Shown here one piece after another: positions 1-7,566 of a stretch of DNA of 64,000 bases. The stretch is taken from the NCBI GenBank assembly GCA_001789205.1, contig MFYT01000071.1:50434-114433 (forward strand), given 5' to 3'. Source of the DNA: Candidatus Raymondbacteria bacterium RIFOXYA2_FULL_49_16 (GTDB lineage Bacteria > Fibrobacterota > OXYB2-FULL-49-7 > XYB2-FULL-49-35). How positions within the stretch are numbered: the stretch's first letter is position 1; each line of letters opens with the position of its first letter. Under the pieces are notes generated by a model that did no database searches, had not been told where the DNA came from, and worked only from the letters and a program-made list of their open reading frames with translations. The translations under genes and the position numbers were made by a program.

Positions 1-1068
1 GGGCTCTTTGGCGGGCCCGCACGCATGCCCGAATCGCCCATTACTACGCGCGAAATGGACATTGCCGCAAGCATACAGGCGGTCACCGAGGAAGCAATGG
101 TTCGCATGGCCAACCATGTGCACCACGAGACTGGGCTAAAAAATCTCTGTCTTGCAGGCGGCGTTGCCCTCAACTGCGTTGCAAATTCCCGTATTCTCCA
201 TAATACCAGTTTTGAAAACATCTGGATACAACCAGCAGCGGGCGATGCGGGCGGCGCATTGGGATCTGCCCTTGCCGTATGGCACAGATTTCTGGGAAAC
301 GGGAAAAAAATAGGTCATAATGGCCTGGATTCCCAAAAAGGTTCTTTGCTTGGTCCTGCTTTTTCAGAGGAGCGGATCAGGGAAGTACTGGAAAAGTCCA
401 AGGCTATTTATAAACAGCATGATAAAAGCGCCCTTGCGTTTCTTATTGCGCAGGAGATAGCTTGTGGAAAAATCATTGGTCTTTTTTCCAGCCGCATGGA
501 ATATGGTCCCAGGGCTCTTGGCAATCGCTCTATTCTTGGAGACGCACGCAATCCTGAAATGCAATCAAAGATGAACCTGAAAATAAAATTCCGGGAATCA
601 TTCAGACCCTTTGCGCCCGCTGTGCTCGAGGAAAGGGCAAGAGAGTACTTTGATACTGATTCACCCAGCCCGTATATGCTCTTTGTTGCAAAACTCAAAC
701 AACACAACCAGCAGCCAGTGGACAATGATGAGGACATACTCGATCGATTGAAGTTTGTTAGAAGCAGCCTTCCGGCAATCACACACCTCGATTATACTGC
801 CAGGCTCCAGACAGTGAATAATAATTCCAGTGAAGCTCTTATGAGTATCTTGCAAGCCTTTGACAAATTAACCGGTTGTCCGGTTCTTATAAATACCAGC
901 TTTAATGTGCGTGGTGAGCCCATTGTCTGCACGCCCGAGGACGCATACAGATGTTTTATGCGCACAGACCTCGATGTTCTTGTGCTTGAAGATTTTATCC
1001 TGAAAAAGAATGACCAGCCCGCATGGAACGAAGATGTTGCCTGGAAAAAAGACCTGGTATTGGATTAG
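1..1068 (+). CDS. Carbamoyltransferase, C-terminal part (gene enters from the left edge)
   Basis: The reading frame is open from base 1, so the start lies outside the window; about 355 residues are present. The protein belongs to the NodU/CmcH family, which transfers a carbamoyl group from carbamoyl phosphate to a hydroxyl of a sugar or natural product. Visible signatures are LCLAGGVALNC in the Kae1-like domain, GPRALGNRSIL near the middle, and SFNVRGEPIV near the C-terminus, all typical of this family. The next two genes (SxtJ-like and DUF5989) are its usual companions, so the three probably form one unit that modifies a surface glycan. The acceptor cannot be told from sequence. Confidence 0.93.
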   Translation, partial: GLFGGPARMPESPITTREMDIAASIQAVTEEAMVRMANHVHHETGLKNLCLAGGVALNCVANSRILHNTSFENIWIQPAAGDAGGALGSALAVWHRFLGNGKKIGHNGLDSQKGSLLGPAFSEERIREVLEKSKAIYKQHDKSALAFLIAQEIACGKIIGLFSSRMEYGPRALGNRSILGDARNPEMQSKMNLKIKFRESFRPFAPAVLEERAREYFDTDSPSPYMLFVAKLKQHNQQPVDNDEDILDRLKFVRSSLPAITHLDYTARLQTVNNNSSEALMSILQAFDKLTGCPVLINTSFNVRGEPIVCTPEDAYRCFMRTDLDVLVLEDFILKKNDQPAWNEDVAWKKDLVLD

Positions 1069-1072
1069 TCCC

Positions 1073-1462
1073 ATGAAAGAAAAAACAGAAATCCGGAAGT
1101 TTGGGACCGCGGCCCTGCTTTTTTTCTCTGTTGCGAGCCTTGTTTGCAGCCACACAGGAAAGATCATTGCTTCCAATGTGTTTCTAGGATTGGCTGCTCT
1201 GGGCCTTTTATTAATTGTTTTTCCCTTGCAATTAAGGCCCTTGCATTGCCTGTGGACGCGTCTTGGCCAGACTGCCGGCAAAGTGATCAACGTCCTGGTC
1301 CTGGGTCTTTTTTATTATTTATTTCTGACTCCCTTTGCGGTATTTCGCCGCCTTCTTTTTAGCACACCCCTTGCGTTGAACATTGAGAAGGACGCAAAAT
1401 CTTACTGGGTTGCGCGCGAAGAGTTTGCCCAGTCAAAAGAACGGTTTTTAAAGAGGTATTAA
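1073..1462 (+). CDS. SxtJ-family small membrane protein
   Basis: A 130-residue protein starting at ATG 1073, four bases after the carbamoyltransferase stop. Hydrophobic segments lie at about residues 12-28, 35-52 and 70-95, followed by a basic and polar tail. It resembles the SxtJ family, membrane proteins of unknown biochemical role encoded beside NodU/CmcH-type carbamoyltransferases. The tight spacing supports co-translation. An earlier in-frame start at 1010 would overlap the upstream gene by about 60 bases and is less likely. Confidence 0.8.
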   Translation: MKEKTEIRKFGTAALLFFSVASLVCSHTGKIIASNVFLGLAALGLLLIVFPLQLRPLHCLWTRLGQTAGKVINVLVLGLFYYLFLTPFAVFRRLLFSTPLALNIEKDAKSYWVAREEFAQSKERFLKRY

Positions 1463-1464
1463 TC

Positions 1465-1623
1465 ATGCAAGGAGATTCATTAATCGCGGAAATCTGGCAA
1501 TTTCTAAGGATCCGGAAACGTTTCTGGCTTCTACCAGTCATTCTCTGCCTGTTTTTAATGGGACTGCTCATTGTCTTTGCCGAAACTAGCGTCATAGCGC
1601 CGTTTATATACACTTTATTTTAA
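1465..1623 (+). CDS. DUF5989 family small membrane protein
   Basis: A 52-residue protein beginning two bases after the SxtJ-like stop. It has a short amphipathic N-terminus with WQFLRIRKRFWLLP, one transmembrane helix, and the characteristic ending APFIYTLF. This matches DUF5989, a family of one-helix membrane proteins found next to carbamoyltransferase/SxtJ pairs. Function is unknown; position suggests a membrane anchor or accessory factor for the carbamoyltransferase. Confidence 0.85.
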   Translation: MQGDSLIAEIWQFLRIRKRFWLLPVILCLFLMGLLIVFAETSVIAPFIYTLF

Positions 1624-1624
1624 C

Positions 1625-1655
1625 AGGGACTAGGCTCGAGGAACTAGGGACTAGG
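1625..1655 (+). repeat. Left arm of inverted repeat around four-helix gene
   Basis: Contains GGGACTAGG twice, with AACTAGGGACTAGG at the right end. The complementary sequence, repeats of CTAGTCC, lies just after the four-helix gene at 2039-2072, so the gene sits between the arms of a potential long stem. Confidence 0.8.
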
Positions 1656-1663
1656 TTAGAATA

Positions 1664-2029
1664 ATGCAATTTGAAGATTTAGTGGTATGGAAACGGGCTG
1701 TTAAAATCAGCGCTGAATTATACAAAGAATTGAAACATTTAAAGGATTATTCATTTCGGGACCAGATCACACGCTCTGGACTTTCGATTCCAAGCAATAT
1801 TGCAGAAGGTTTTGAGCGTGGAATGACAAAAGAATGTGTCCATTTTCTTGCGTATGCAAAAGGCTCGTGCGGAGAACTTTTTACACAGATTATGATTGGC
1901 AAAGAGGCTGGCTATATCCCGGAAAAACAATGTGAAAGATGGGTTCAGGAAACAAAAGAAATTGCCGCAATGCTTGGTTCTTTAATGAAAACAAGATCAC
2001 GGTTCGCCCAAGAGAAAAGATATATATGA
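1664..2029 (+). CDS. Four-helix-bundle protein (23S rRNA IVS / S23 family)
   Basis: 121 residues. The family hallmarks are present: an N-terminal FEDLVVWKRAVKI, then FRDQITRSGLSIPSNIAEGFERG, then a third and fourth helix. These proteins were first found inside intervening sequences of 23S rRNA genes and are also common as free-standing genes; related proteins accompany diversity-generating retroelements as Avd. The molecular role is not established. The gene interrupts the path from DUF5989 to the aminotransferase and is flanked by inverted repeats, so it looks like an inserted unit rather than an operon member. A second, different copy lies at 5054. Confidence 0.9.
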   Translation: MQFEDLVVWKRAVKISAELYKELKHLKDYSFRDQITRSGLSIPSNIAEGFERGMTKECVHFLAYAKGSCGELFTQIMIGKEAGYIPEKQCERWVQETKEIAAMLGSLMKTRSRFAQEKRYI

Positions 2030-2038
2030 CCTCTTTAA

Positions 2039-2072
2039 GCCTAGTCCCTAGTCCCTAGTCCCTAGTCCCTAC
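2039..2072 (+). repeat. Right arm of inverted repeat (CTAGTCC repeats)
   Basis: Four tandem copies of a 7-base unit, CTAGTCC, immediately downstream of the four-helix gene. It is the reverse complement of the GGGACTAG repeats upstream of that gene. It ends one base before the ATG of the next gene, at 2074. Confidence 0.85.
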
Positions 2073-2073
2073 A

Positions 2074-3213
2074 ATGCCAACCATTCCTTTCTTCAAACCA
2101 GTTATCGACGAAGATACTATTGCTCGTGTAAGCGAAGTTCTACGCTCCGGATGGCTTACAACTGGGTCTGTATGTGAAGAATTTGAAACTGCCTTTGCCA
2201 AATATGTTGGCGCCAAGCACGCTGTTTCAGTCAATTCAGCAACTGCCGCACTCCACCTTTGTATGGCCTCGCTTAATCTTAAACCAGGCGATGAAGTCAT
2301 TACAACTCCCTATACTTTTGTGGCCACAGCTGAGGTAATTGAATACTTTAATGCAAAACCGGTATTTGTTGATATACGTGAAGATACAATGAATATCGAT
2401 GAAGGCAAAATTGAAAAAGCAATAACTTCAAAAACAAGGGCCATTGTTCCAGTGCACTTTGCTGGCCAGCCCTGTGAAATGGACGAAATCCTGGCCATTG
2501 CCAAAAAACATGGTTTGCCTGTGTTCGAGGACGCTGCTCACGTGACCCCTGCGTATTATAAAGGCAGGCCCATTGGCTCAATCAGCAATGGTGCGTGTTT
2601 CAGTTTTTATGCCAATAAATGCATAACCACTGGCGAAGGCGGCATGCTCACAACAGATGATGATGAACTGGCCGCGAAGTTCAGAATTTTGCGTCTTCAT
2701 GGGCTTTCCCGCGATGCCATAGACAGATATCAGTCAAAGGGGTCCTGGCAATACGATGTGATTGCTCAGGGGTACAAATACAATCTGACTGACATTGCAG
2801 CCGCAATTGGCATTGGCCAATTGGCCCAGGCAGATCGTTTCTGGGAAGAACGCAAGCGGGTGGTGAAAACATACCGGGAATTGCTGGGAAACAAGGACGA
2901 TATTCAAATGATTGAGGAACTGGAACATAACCAATCGTCGTGGCATATCTTCCCCATCAGGTTTAAGAACCATGCTGACCAAAAACGCGATGAGCTTATC
3001 CAAAAGATTAATGCCAAGGGAATTTCCACGAGCGTGCATTTCATTCCCATACATACATTCACGTATTATCGGGAAAAATACGGATATAAACCCGGGGATT
3101 TTCCCAATGCATACAACGCCTTTAGGCGCTTGATAACCTTGCCAGTATATCCAGGCCTCAAAGATGAGGGCGTGGAATATATCTGCGGGACAATTTTAGA
3201 AGATCTGCAATGA
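2074..3213 (+). CDS. DegT/DnrJ/EryC1/StrS sugar aminotransferase
   Basis: 379 residues, PLP-dependent transaminase of nucleotide keto-sugars. The substrate-binding start IPFFKPVID, the SGWLTTG motif, EDAAH in the PLP-contacting region, and the lysine that would hold PLP (about K182, in FYANKCITTGEGG) are all present. The family usually transfers an amino group from glutamate to C4 or C3 of a UDP-4-keto or UDP-3-keto sugar. This one resembles the PglE/WbpE/SpsC type more than PseC. The start codon directly follows the CTAGTCC repeats, so there is no clear Shine-Dalgarno sequence. Its stop overlaps the next gene by four bases. Confidence 0.93.
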   Translation: MPTIPFFKPVIDEDTIARVSEVLRSGWLTTGSVCEEFETAFAKYVGAKHAVSVNSATAALHLCMASLNLKPGDEVITTPYTFVATAEVIEYFNAKPVFVDIREDTMNIDEGKIEKAITSKTRAIVPVHFAGQPCEMDEILAIAKKHGLPVFEDAAHVTPAYYKGRPIGSISNGACFSFYANKCITTGEGGMLTTDDDELAAKFRILRLHGLSRDAIDRYQSKGSWQYDVIAQGYKYNLTDIAAAIGIGQLAQADRFWEERKRVVKTYRELLGNKDDIQMIEELEHNQSSWHIFPIRFKNHADQKRDELIQKINAKGISTSVHFIPIHTFTYYREKYGYKPGDFPNAYNAFRRLITLPVYPGLKDEGVEYICGTILEDLQ

Positions 3214-3752
3214 TGGAAGAAGTCGTCGCTCTTAAAGAATGTATTGGGCGCTTGAACAAAATCAGTGTTCCCTATATGCTGACCGGTTCGTTTGCATTGA
3301 ACTATTATGCTGTTCCCCGTATGACACGCGATATCGATATTGTAATAATGCTTCCTCGAACAAAAGCCAACGACATTGTTGCCGCCTTTGAAGGGGAGTT
3401 TTACATATCCGAGGATGCGGTAAGACAGGCACTGGATAGAAATTCAATGTTCAATATCATACACAATGATACCTTGCTGAAAATCGATATGATTATCCAG
3501 AAGAATTCGCCGTTTCACCAACAGGCTTTTCAAAGAAGGCAGAAAGGTGATATTGATAATTGCGAAGTCTGGATTAGCAGCAAGGAGGATCTTATACTAG
3601 CCAAAATGCTTTGGGCAAGGGACACTTTTTCCGATATGCAGATGGCAGACATCAGAAATATTATGTTTACCGGCTATGATGCCGCCTATGTCGATTCATG
3701 GGCTGCGGAATTGGGGCTTGCCGGTCTTTTGGAGAAATGCCGCTGTGGATGA
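3210..3752 (+). CDS. Nucleotidyltransferase-fold protein (AbiEii/DUF6036-like)
   Basis: 180 residues, overlapping the aminotransferase by four bases (ATGA). The N-terminal region has YMLTGSFALNYY followed by TRDIDIVI, the GS...DxD pattern of the nucleotidyltransferase fold. The C-terminal half (SSKEDLILAKMLW) matches the pattern of AbiEii-like and DUF6036 proteins. Such proteins act as toxins or antitoxins that transfer nucleotides. The next small gene overlaps it, so the two are probably a TA-like pair inserted into the glycan operon. Substrate unknown. Confidence 0.8.
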   Translation: MMEEVVALKECIGRLNKISVPYMLTGSFALNYYAVPRMTRDIDIVIMLPRTKANDIVAAFEGEFYISEDAVRQALDRNSMFNIIHNDTLLKIDMIIQKNSPFHQQAFQRRQKGDIDNCEVWISSKEDLILAKMLWARDTFSDMQMADIRNIMFTGYDAAYVDSWAAELGLAGLLEKCRCG

Positions 3753-4008
3753 CACTGCACCGGAAGTAAAAGAATTACTTCGTTCTCTCTACCTGAAAAA
3801 GACGGGTGAAGAGCGTTTTTTGCTCGGTGTTTCTCTCTGTGATTTTGCGCGTAGAATAGTCAAGGCGTCATTTCCCTCCGGGCTCACCGAGGCGGACACG
3901 AGGGAAAGGCTTTTCAGAAGGTACTACGGCAACGATTTCAACAAAGAAGAAATGTCAAAAATCGTTTCGCATATTCGGGAAAAAACCTTACATAAGCTTG
4001 TTACATAA
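3745..4008 (+). CDS. Small protein partner of the nucleotidyltransferase
   Basis: 87 residues from GTG 3745, overlapping the previous gene by eight bases. The protein begins VDDTAPEVKELLRSLYLKK and is helical, with no membrane segment. An ATG further upstream (3676) would overlap the nucleotidyltransferase by 77 bases and adds residues that look like out-of-frame translation. I do not recognise a named family. It is similar in style to small partner proteins encoded next to DUF6036-type nucleotidyltransferases. Confidence 0.7.
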   Translation: MDDTAPEVKELLRSLYLKKTGEERFLLGVSLCDFARRIVKASFPSGLTEADTRERLFRRYYGNDFNKEEMSKIVSHIREKTLHKLVT

Positions 4009-4023
4009 AACGTGGGAGCAAAC

Positions 4024-5013
4024 ATGCTTAATAACTCCGTCATTCTCGTCACTGGCGGCACTGGTTCGTTTGGAAAAAAGTTTATCTCCATGACCTTGAA
4101 AAAATACCCCAAGGTCAAAAAGATCATTGTCTATTCCCGGGACGAGATGAAACAGTGGGAAATGGCCAAGGAATACAACCATCCCAAACTGCGGTTTTTT
4201 ATCGGTGATGTGCGCGATAAGGAACGACTCTACCGCGCGTGCAATGAGGTTGATTTCATTATTCATGCCGCTGCGCTTAAAATTGTGCCCACAGCCGAAT
4301 ACAACCCCTTTGAATTCATTAAAACCAATATCAATGGCGCCATGAACGTCATTGAATGCGCTCTGGAACGCAAAGTAAAGCGCGTCATTGCCTTGAGCAC
4401 GGACAAAGCCTGCAATCCCATCAACCTCTATGGCGCGACCAAACTATGCTCGGATAAATTGTTTGTATCGGGTAATGCATATTCAGGTAAAAATGATATC
4501 CGTTTTGGCGTTGTCCGCTATGGCAATGTCATGGGCAGCAGGGGCTCCATCATACCGTATTTCAGGGAGCTAGCGCATACCGGCGTCCTTCCCATAACTG
4601 ACGCGAGAATGACCCGCTTCATGATCTCCCTCGAACAGGGTGTCGAATTGGTCTGGCACGCGCTTGCGGACTGCATTGGCGGCGAAATCTACGTGAAAAA
4701 AATCCCCTCAATGAAAATTGTGGACATTGCCCGGGCAATTGCGCCAAAGGCAAAACTGAAAATTATTGGCACCAGGCCTGGCGAAAAACTCCATGAGGAA
4801 ATGGTAAGTATTGAGGACGCGCCATACACCTATGAATACCCGTCGCATTTCAAGATTCTACCCCAAATCCACGGATGGGCAAAGGAGCCCGGAAGAATAG
4901 GCAAGGGCAAACCATGCAAGGAAGGGTTCAGTTACAACAGCGGGACGAACCAGGAATGGATGACGCAAACGCAATTCAGGACATGGTTGGGGAAGGAATA
5001 TAAGAAGGCATAA
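4024..5013 (+). CDS. pseB: UDP-N-acetylglucosamine 4,6-dehydratase (inverting)
   Basis: 329 residues. It converts UDP-GlcNAc to UDP-2-acetamido-2,6-dideoxy-L-arabino-4-hexulose, the first step to pseudaminic acid. The Rossmann motif TGGTGSFG lies near the N-terminus, STDKA and NLYGATK give the catalytic tyrosine and lysine at about Y136 and K140, and the MTRFMISLEQGV and GGEIYVKKIPSM segments are typical of PseB rather than FnlA/WbjB. ATG 4024 is preferred because GGGAG at 4014-4018 is a well-placed Shine-Dalgarno; an upstream in-frame GTG lies at 4012. The C-terminal tail is longer than in Campylobacter PseB. Confidence 0.93.
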   Translation: MLNNSVILVTGGTGSFGKKFISMTLKKYPKVKKIIVYSRDEMKQWEMAKEYNHPKLRFFIGDVRDKERLYRACNEVDFIIHAAALKIVPTAEYNPFEFIKTNINGAMNVIECALERKVKRVIALSTDKACNPINLYGATKLCSDKLFVSGNAYSGKNDIRFGVVRYGNVMGSRGSIIPYFRELAHTGVLPITDARMTRFMISLEQGVELVWHALADCIGGEIYVKKIPSMKIVDIARAIAPKAKLKIIGTRPGEKLHEEMVSIEDAPYTYEYPSHFKILPQIHGWAKEPGRIGKGKPCKEGFSYNSGTNQEWMTQTQFRTWLGKEYKKA

Positions 5014-5032
5014 GGGCCAGAGGGCCAAAGGC
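5012..5032 (+). repeat. Left G-rich arm flanking second four-helix gene
   Basis: Contains AGGGCCAGAGGGCCAAAGG. An approximate reverse complement, built from CCCTTTG and GCCCC blocks, follows the gene at 5426-5460. The match is imperfect. Confidence 0.55.
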
Positions 5033-5053
5033 GTGGATGGAAAAGTTGCAGCC

Positions 5054-5419
5054 ATGGAAATAAAGACATATCGAGATCTTGTTGTTTGGCAACAAGGTAT
5101 TGCACTGGTAAAAAACGTATATGAAGCTTTAAAAAAGTTTCCCAAGTCAGAGACGTTTGGTTTGATTTCTCAGCTGCGTCGTGCGGTCATTTCAGTCCCG
5201 AGTAATATCGCAGAAGGCTATGGTCGTGGTCGTAAGGATTATGCCAGATTTTTGTCCATAGCATTAGGGTCTCTTTATGAAGTACAGACCCAAATTGAAA
5301 TCGCCAAAGAATTGGGTTTTATTGAAGGGCAACAGTATAAGCAGTTACTTGAAAAAACTTCTGAAATGGAGCGTATGCTTTCAAAACTTCATCGGGTCAT
5401 TCGTCAACGTACATCATGA
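5054..5419 (+). CDS. Four-helix-bundle protein (23S rRNA IVS / S23 family), second copy
   Basis: 121 residues from ATG 5054, with the family pattern IKTYRDLVVWQQGIALV and VISVPSNIAEGYGRG. It is clearly a different family member from the one at 1664, so it is not a recent duplicate. It lies between pseB and pseC, which are normally adjacent, again bounded by G-rich sequence upstream and C-rich sequence downstream that could pair. An earlier in-frame ATG at 5033 would add seven residues. Function unknown. Confidence 0.9.
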   Translation: MEIKTYRDLVVWQQGIALVKNVYEALKKFPKSETFGLISQLRRAVISVPSNIAEGYGRGRKDYARFLSIALGSLYEVQTQIEIAKELGFIEGQQYKQLLEKTSEMERMLSKLHRVIRQRTS

Positions 5420-5425
5420 TCCATA

Positions 5426-5460
5426 ACCCTTGCCCCTTTAACCCTTTGCCCCTTTTTTTA
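5426..5460 (+). repeat. Right C-rich arm flanking second four-helix gene
   Basis: CCCTTGCCCC, CCCTTTG and CCCC blocks; approximately complementary to the G-rich tract at 5012-5032. It ends just before the pseC start. Confidence 0.5.
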
Positions 5461-5462
5461 AT

Positions 5463-6617
5463 ATGATTCCTTATAGCAGACAGCAGATTACCCGGCAGGA
5501 TATTCATGCAATCGCCCAGGTGTTGAGGTCAAAATACCTGACAACTGGGCCGGCTGTAGAGGCATTTGAGACGGCTTTATGCAAGCTCACCGGTGCACGC
5601 TATGCTATTGCGTGTTCAAATGGGACCACGGCCTTGCACTTGGCTTGTTTGGCCATTGGGCTTGGCAAAGGCCATATTGGAATAACATCTCCTCTGACCT
5701 TTCTCGCATCAGCCAATTGTATCGAATACTGCGGTGCAAAAACAGCGTTTGTCGATATTGACCTGGCAACGCTTTGCCTTTCTCCTGCAAAACTCGATGA
5801 ATATTGCAAAACGCGCAAGGTCCCCAAAGTCGTTATTCCCGTGGATTATGCAGGCATTCCCGCGGACCTGCCTGCCATACATGCGCTGGCGAAAAAATAC
5901 GGCTTCATGGTCATTGAAGACGCGGCACATTCAATTGGCTCAACATATTCGTACCATGGAAAAACGTATCAATGCGGGTCATGCGCACATACGGATATTG
6001 CAACATTTTCATTCCACCCGGTCAAAAACATCACAACCGGTGAGGGAGGGGCTGTTCTGACAAACAATGCCAGGCTTGCGGCCAAACTGCGTTTGCTGCG
6101 TTCCCATGGCATGACAAAAGACCCAGCCCTGCTTTCACGCAAGGATGGTCCCTGGTACTATGAAATGGTCGACCTTGGTTTTAATTACCGGATAACGGAT
6201 ATTCAGTGCGCGCTTGGGATTTCACAGCTCAAAAGGCTTGGCAAAATAAAAAAACAGCGTCAGGCAATTGTACGGGAGTACAACCGGATTTTTACGGGCA
6301 TTGAAGGCATTGTCACACCGCCATGGCCAAAACATGCTTCTCCCTGCCAGCACTTGTACCCAATCTGGTTTGCGAATGGATCGCGCGCGCGCATGGCAGC
6401 GTACAATACCCTTGCGGAAAATGGTATTCACGCGCAAGTGCATTACATTCCCGTATATATGCAGCCGTATTATGTTGAGAAATATGGAAAACAGGCAGGG
6501 CTATGCCAAAATGCTGAACGGTTTTACAATGCATGTCTGAGCTTGCCCCTGTATCCGGAGTTAACCAAACCACAGATAAAAAAGATCGTAGAATTAGTTG
6601 TAGAAGTTGTTGTATAA
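5463..6617 (+). CDS. pseC: UDP-4-amino-4,6-dideoxy-N-acetyl-L-altrosamine transaminase
   Basis: 384 residues, a DegT-family PLP aminotransferase. It aminates the PseB product at C4. The start IPYSRQQI, the SKYLTTGPAV motif, EDAAHSIG, and the PLP lysine at about K188 in FHPVKNITTGEGG are all typical of PseC. HPVKxITTGEGG distinguishes it from the other two DegT proteins in the window. It follows pseB with only the four-helix gene between them, which strongly supports the pathway call. Confidence 0.93.
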   Translation: MIPYSRQQITRQDIHAIAQVLRSKYLTTGPAVEAFETALCKLTGARYAIACSNGTTALHLACLAIGLGKGHIGITSPLTFLASANCIEYCGAKTAFVDIDLATLCLSPAKLDEYCKTRKVPKVVIPVDYAGIPADLPAIHALAKKYGFMVIEDAAHSIGSTYSYHGKTYQCGSCAHTDIATFSFHPVKNITTGEGGAVLTNNARLAAKLRLLRSHGMTKDPALLSRKDGPWYYEMVDLGFNYRITDIQCALGISQLKRLGKIKKQRQAIVREYNRIFTGIEGIVTPPWPKHASPCQHLYPIWFANGSRARMAAYNTLAENGIHAQVHYIPVYMQPYYVEKYGKQAGLCQNAERFYNACLSLPLYPELTKPQIKKIVELVVEVVV

Positions 6618-6627
6618 AAAGGTCTTC

Positions 6628-6650
6628 GGCCTTAACCTTAACACTAGCCT
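6628..6650 (+). repeat. Short degenerate hexamer tract before TIM-barrel gene
   Basis: Four units of the RRCCTY type (GGCCTT, AACCTT, AACACT, AGCCTT), directly upstream of ATG 6658. It is a minimal version of the longer hexamer arrays elsewhere in the window. Confidence 0.5.
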
Positions 6651-6657
6651 TTACCCA

Positions 6658-7449
6658 ATGCTCCTCGGCCTCAAAGTCGGCACAAACAACGATTATTACT
6701 CAGATGAAATAGACCGTTTATACGGAGAAGAGGCGTTTGATTACATTGAACTTTTTATTGTTCCAGGCACATTTGACCGGTTTGTTCACCTGTGGAAACA
6801 GAAGAAAATTCCCTATATTTTCCACGGCCCGCATTCCCTTGCTGGCATGAACCTCTCCAAGGTTGAACACGAGGCCAATAACCATGAAAAAATGCGGGAA
6901 GTGGACCACTTTCAACGCGAGCTTAATCCCCAATACACGATTTTCCATGCCGGATTAGACGGAACCCTCGATGAAGCAATACGCCAACTGAAAGTATTTA
7001 AAAGCCAATATCCCGAGTTATTCGCAAGCGCGCTTGTTGAAAACAAACCAAAAATCGGGCTGCATAAGGAACAGTGCGTTGGCTATTCACAAGAACAGAT
7101 CGCGCAAATCATGACCCAGGTGGGAGTGGGGTTTTGCCTCGATTTTGGCCACGCCTTTGCCGCTGCCGCATCACTGAAAAAAGACGAAAAAGCGTTTGTG
7201 TCGGATTTCATGACTCTTAACCCATCCATGTTTCATGTGTCCGACAGTTATTCAGGAAAAGAAATGGATTCTCATTTGCACTTGGGCCTGGGTAATCTCG
7301 ACCTGACATGGATTCTCTCGCTCATACCTCAGGCTGGACTGGTTACTTTGGAAACGCTCAAAGACACCAAGGATAATCTCGATGATTTTGTTACTGATGT
7401 ACGGTATGTCAGAAACATGCTAAATAGTTTCTGTTCAAAATCGGCATAA
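6658..7449 (+). CDS. TIM-barrel protein of the xylose isomerase-like / endonuclease IV fold
   Basis: 263 residues from ATG 6658. Visible blocks are YIELFIVPG, YIFHGPHSLAG, ALVENKP, FCLDFGHAFAAA and MFHVSDSY, the alternating strand motifs with acidic and histidine metal ligands seen in xylose isomerase-like TIM barrels. The substrate cannot be predicted, but the position between pseC and a cytidylyltransferase suggests sugar metabolism linked to nonulosonate synthesis. An in-frame TTG at 6607 overlaps pseC; the ATG is more likely although no Shine-Dalgarno is visible because the hexamer tract occupies that place. Confidence 0.8.
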   Translation: MLLGLKVGTNNDYYSDEIDRLYGEEAFDYIELFIVPGTFDRFVHLWKQKKIPYIFHGPHSLAGMNLSKVEHEANNHEKMREVDHFQRELNPQYTIFHAGLDGTLDEAIRQLKVFKSQYPELFASALVENKPKIGLHKEQCVGYSQEQIAQIMTQVGVGFCLDFGHAFAAAASLKKDEKAFVSDFMTLNPSMFHVSDSYSGKEMDSHLHLGLGNLDLTWILSLIPQAGLVTLETLKDTKDNLDDFVTDVRYVRNMLNSFCSKSA

Positions 7450-7545
7450 ACGCTCGTTGAGCGGAGTCGAAACGAACGTTTATCTGGGCATGCGGGCACT
7501 TCGACTTCGCTTAGTGCCCGGATTCAACGAATTTTGAACAGATAC
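7450..7545 (+). repeat. Palindromic intergenic element
   Basis: Two hairpin-forming segments. One has CGCTCGTTGAGCGG near 7451-7464 and the other GGGCACTTCGACTTCG followed by CTTAGTGCCC at 7494-7520. Elements with TTCGACTTCGCT and GTGCCC are common small dispersed palindromes in bacteria. No coding potential. Confidence 0.6.
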
Positions 7546-7566
7546 TAAATAACAACTAAATATCTC

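Noticed and set aside
4024..5013. FnlA/WbjB (the fnl pathway dehydratase) instead of PseB
   Set aside because: MTRFMISLEQGV, GGEIYVKKIPSM and NLYGATK fit PseB better, and pseC follows.
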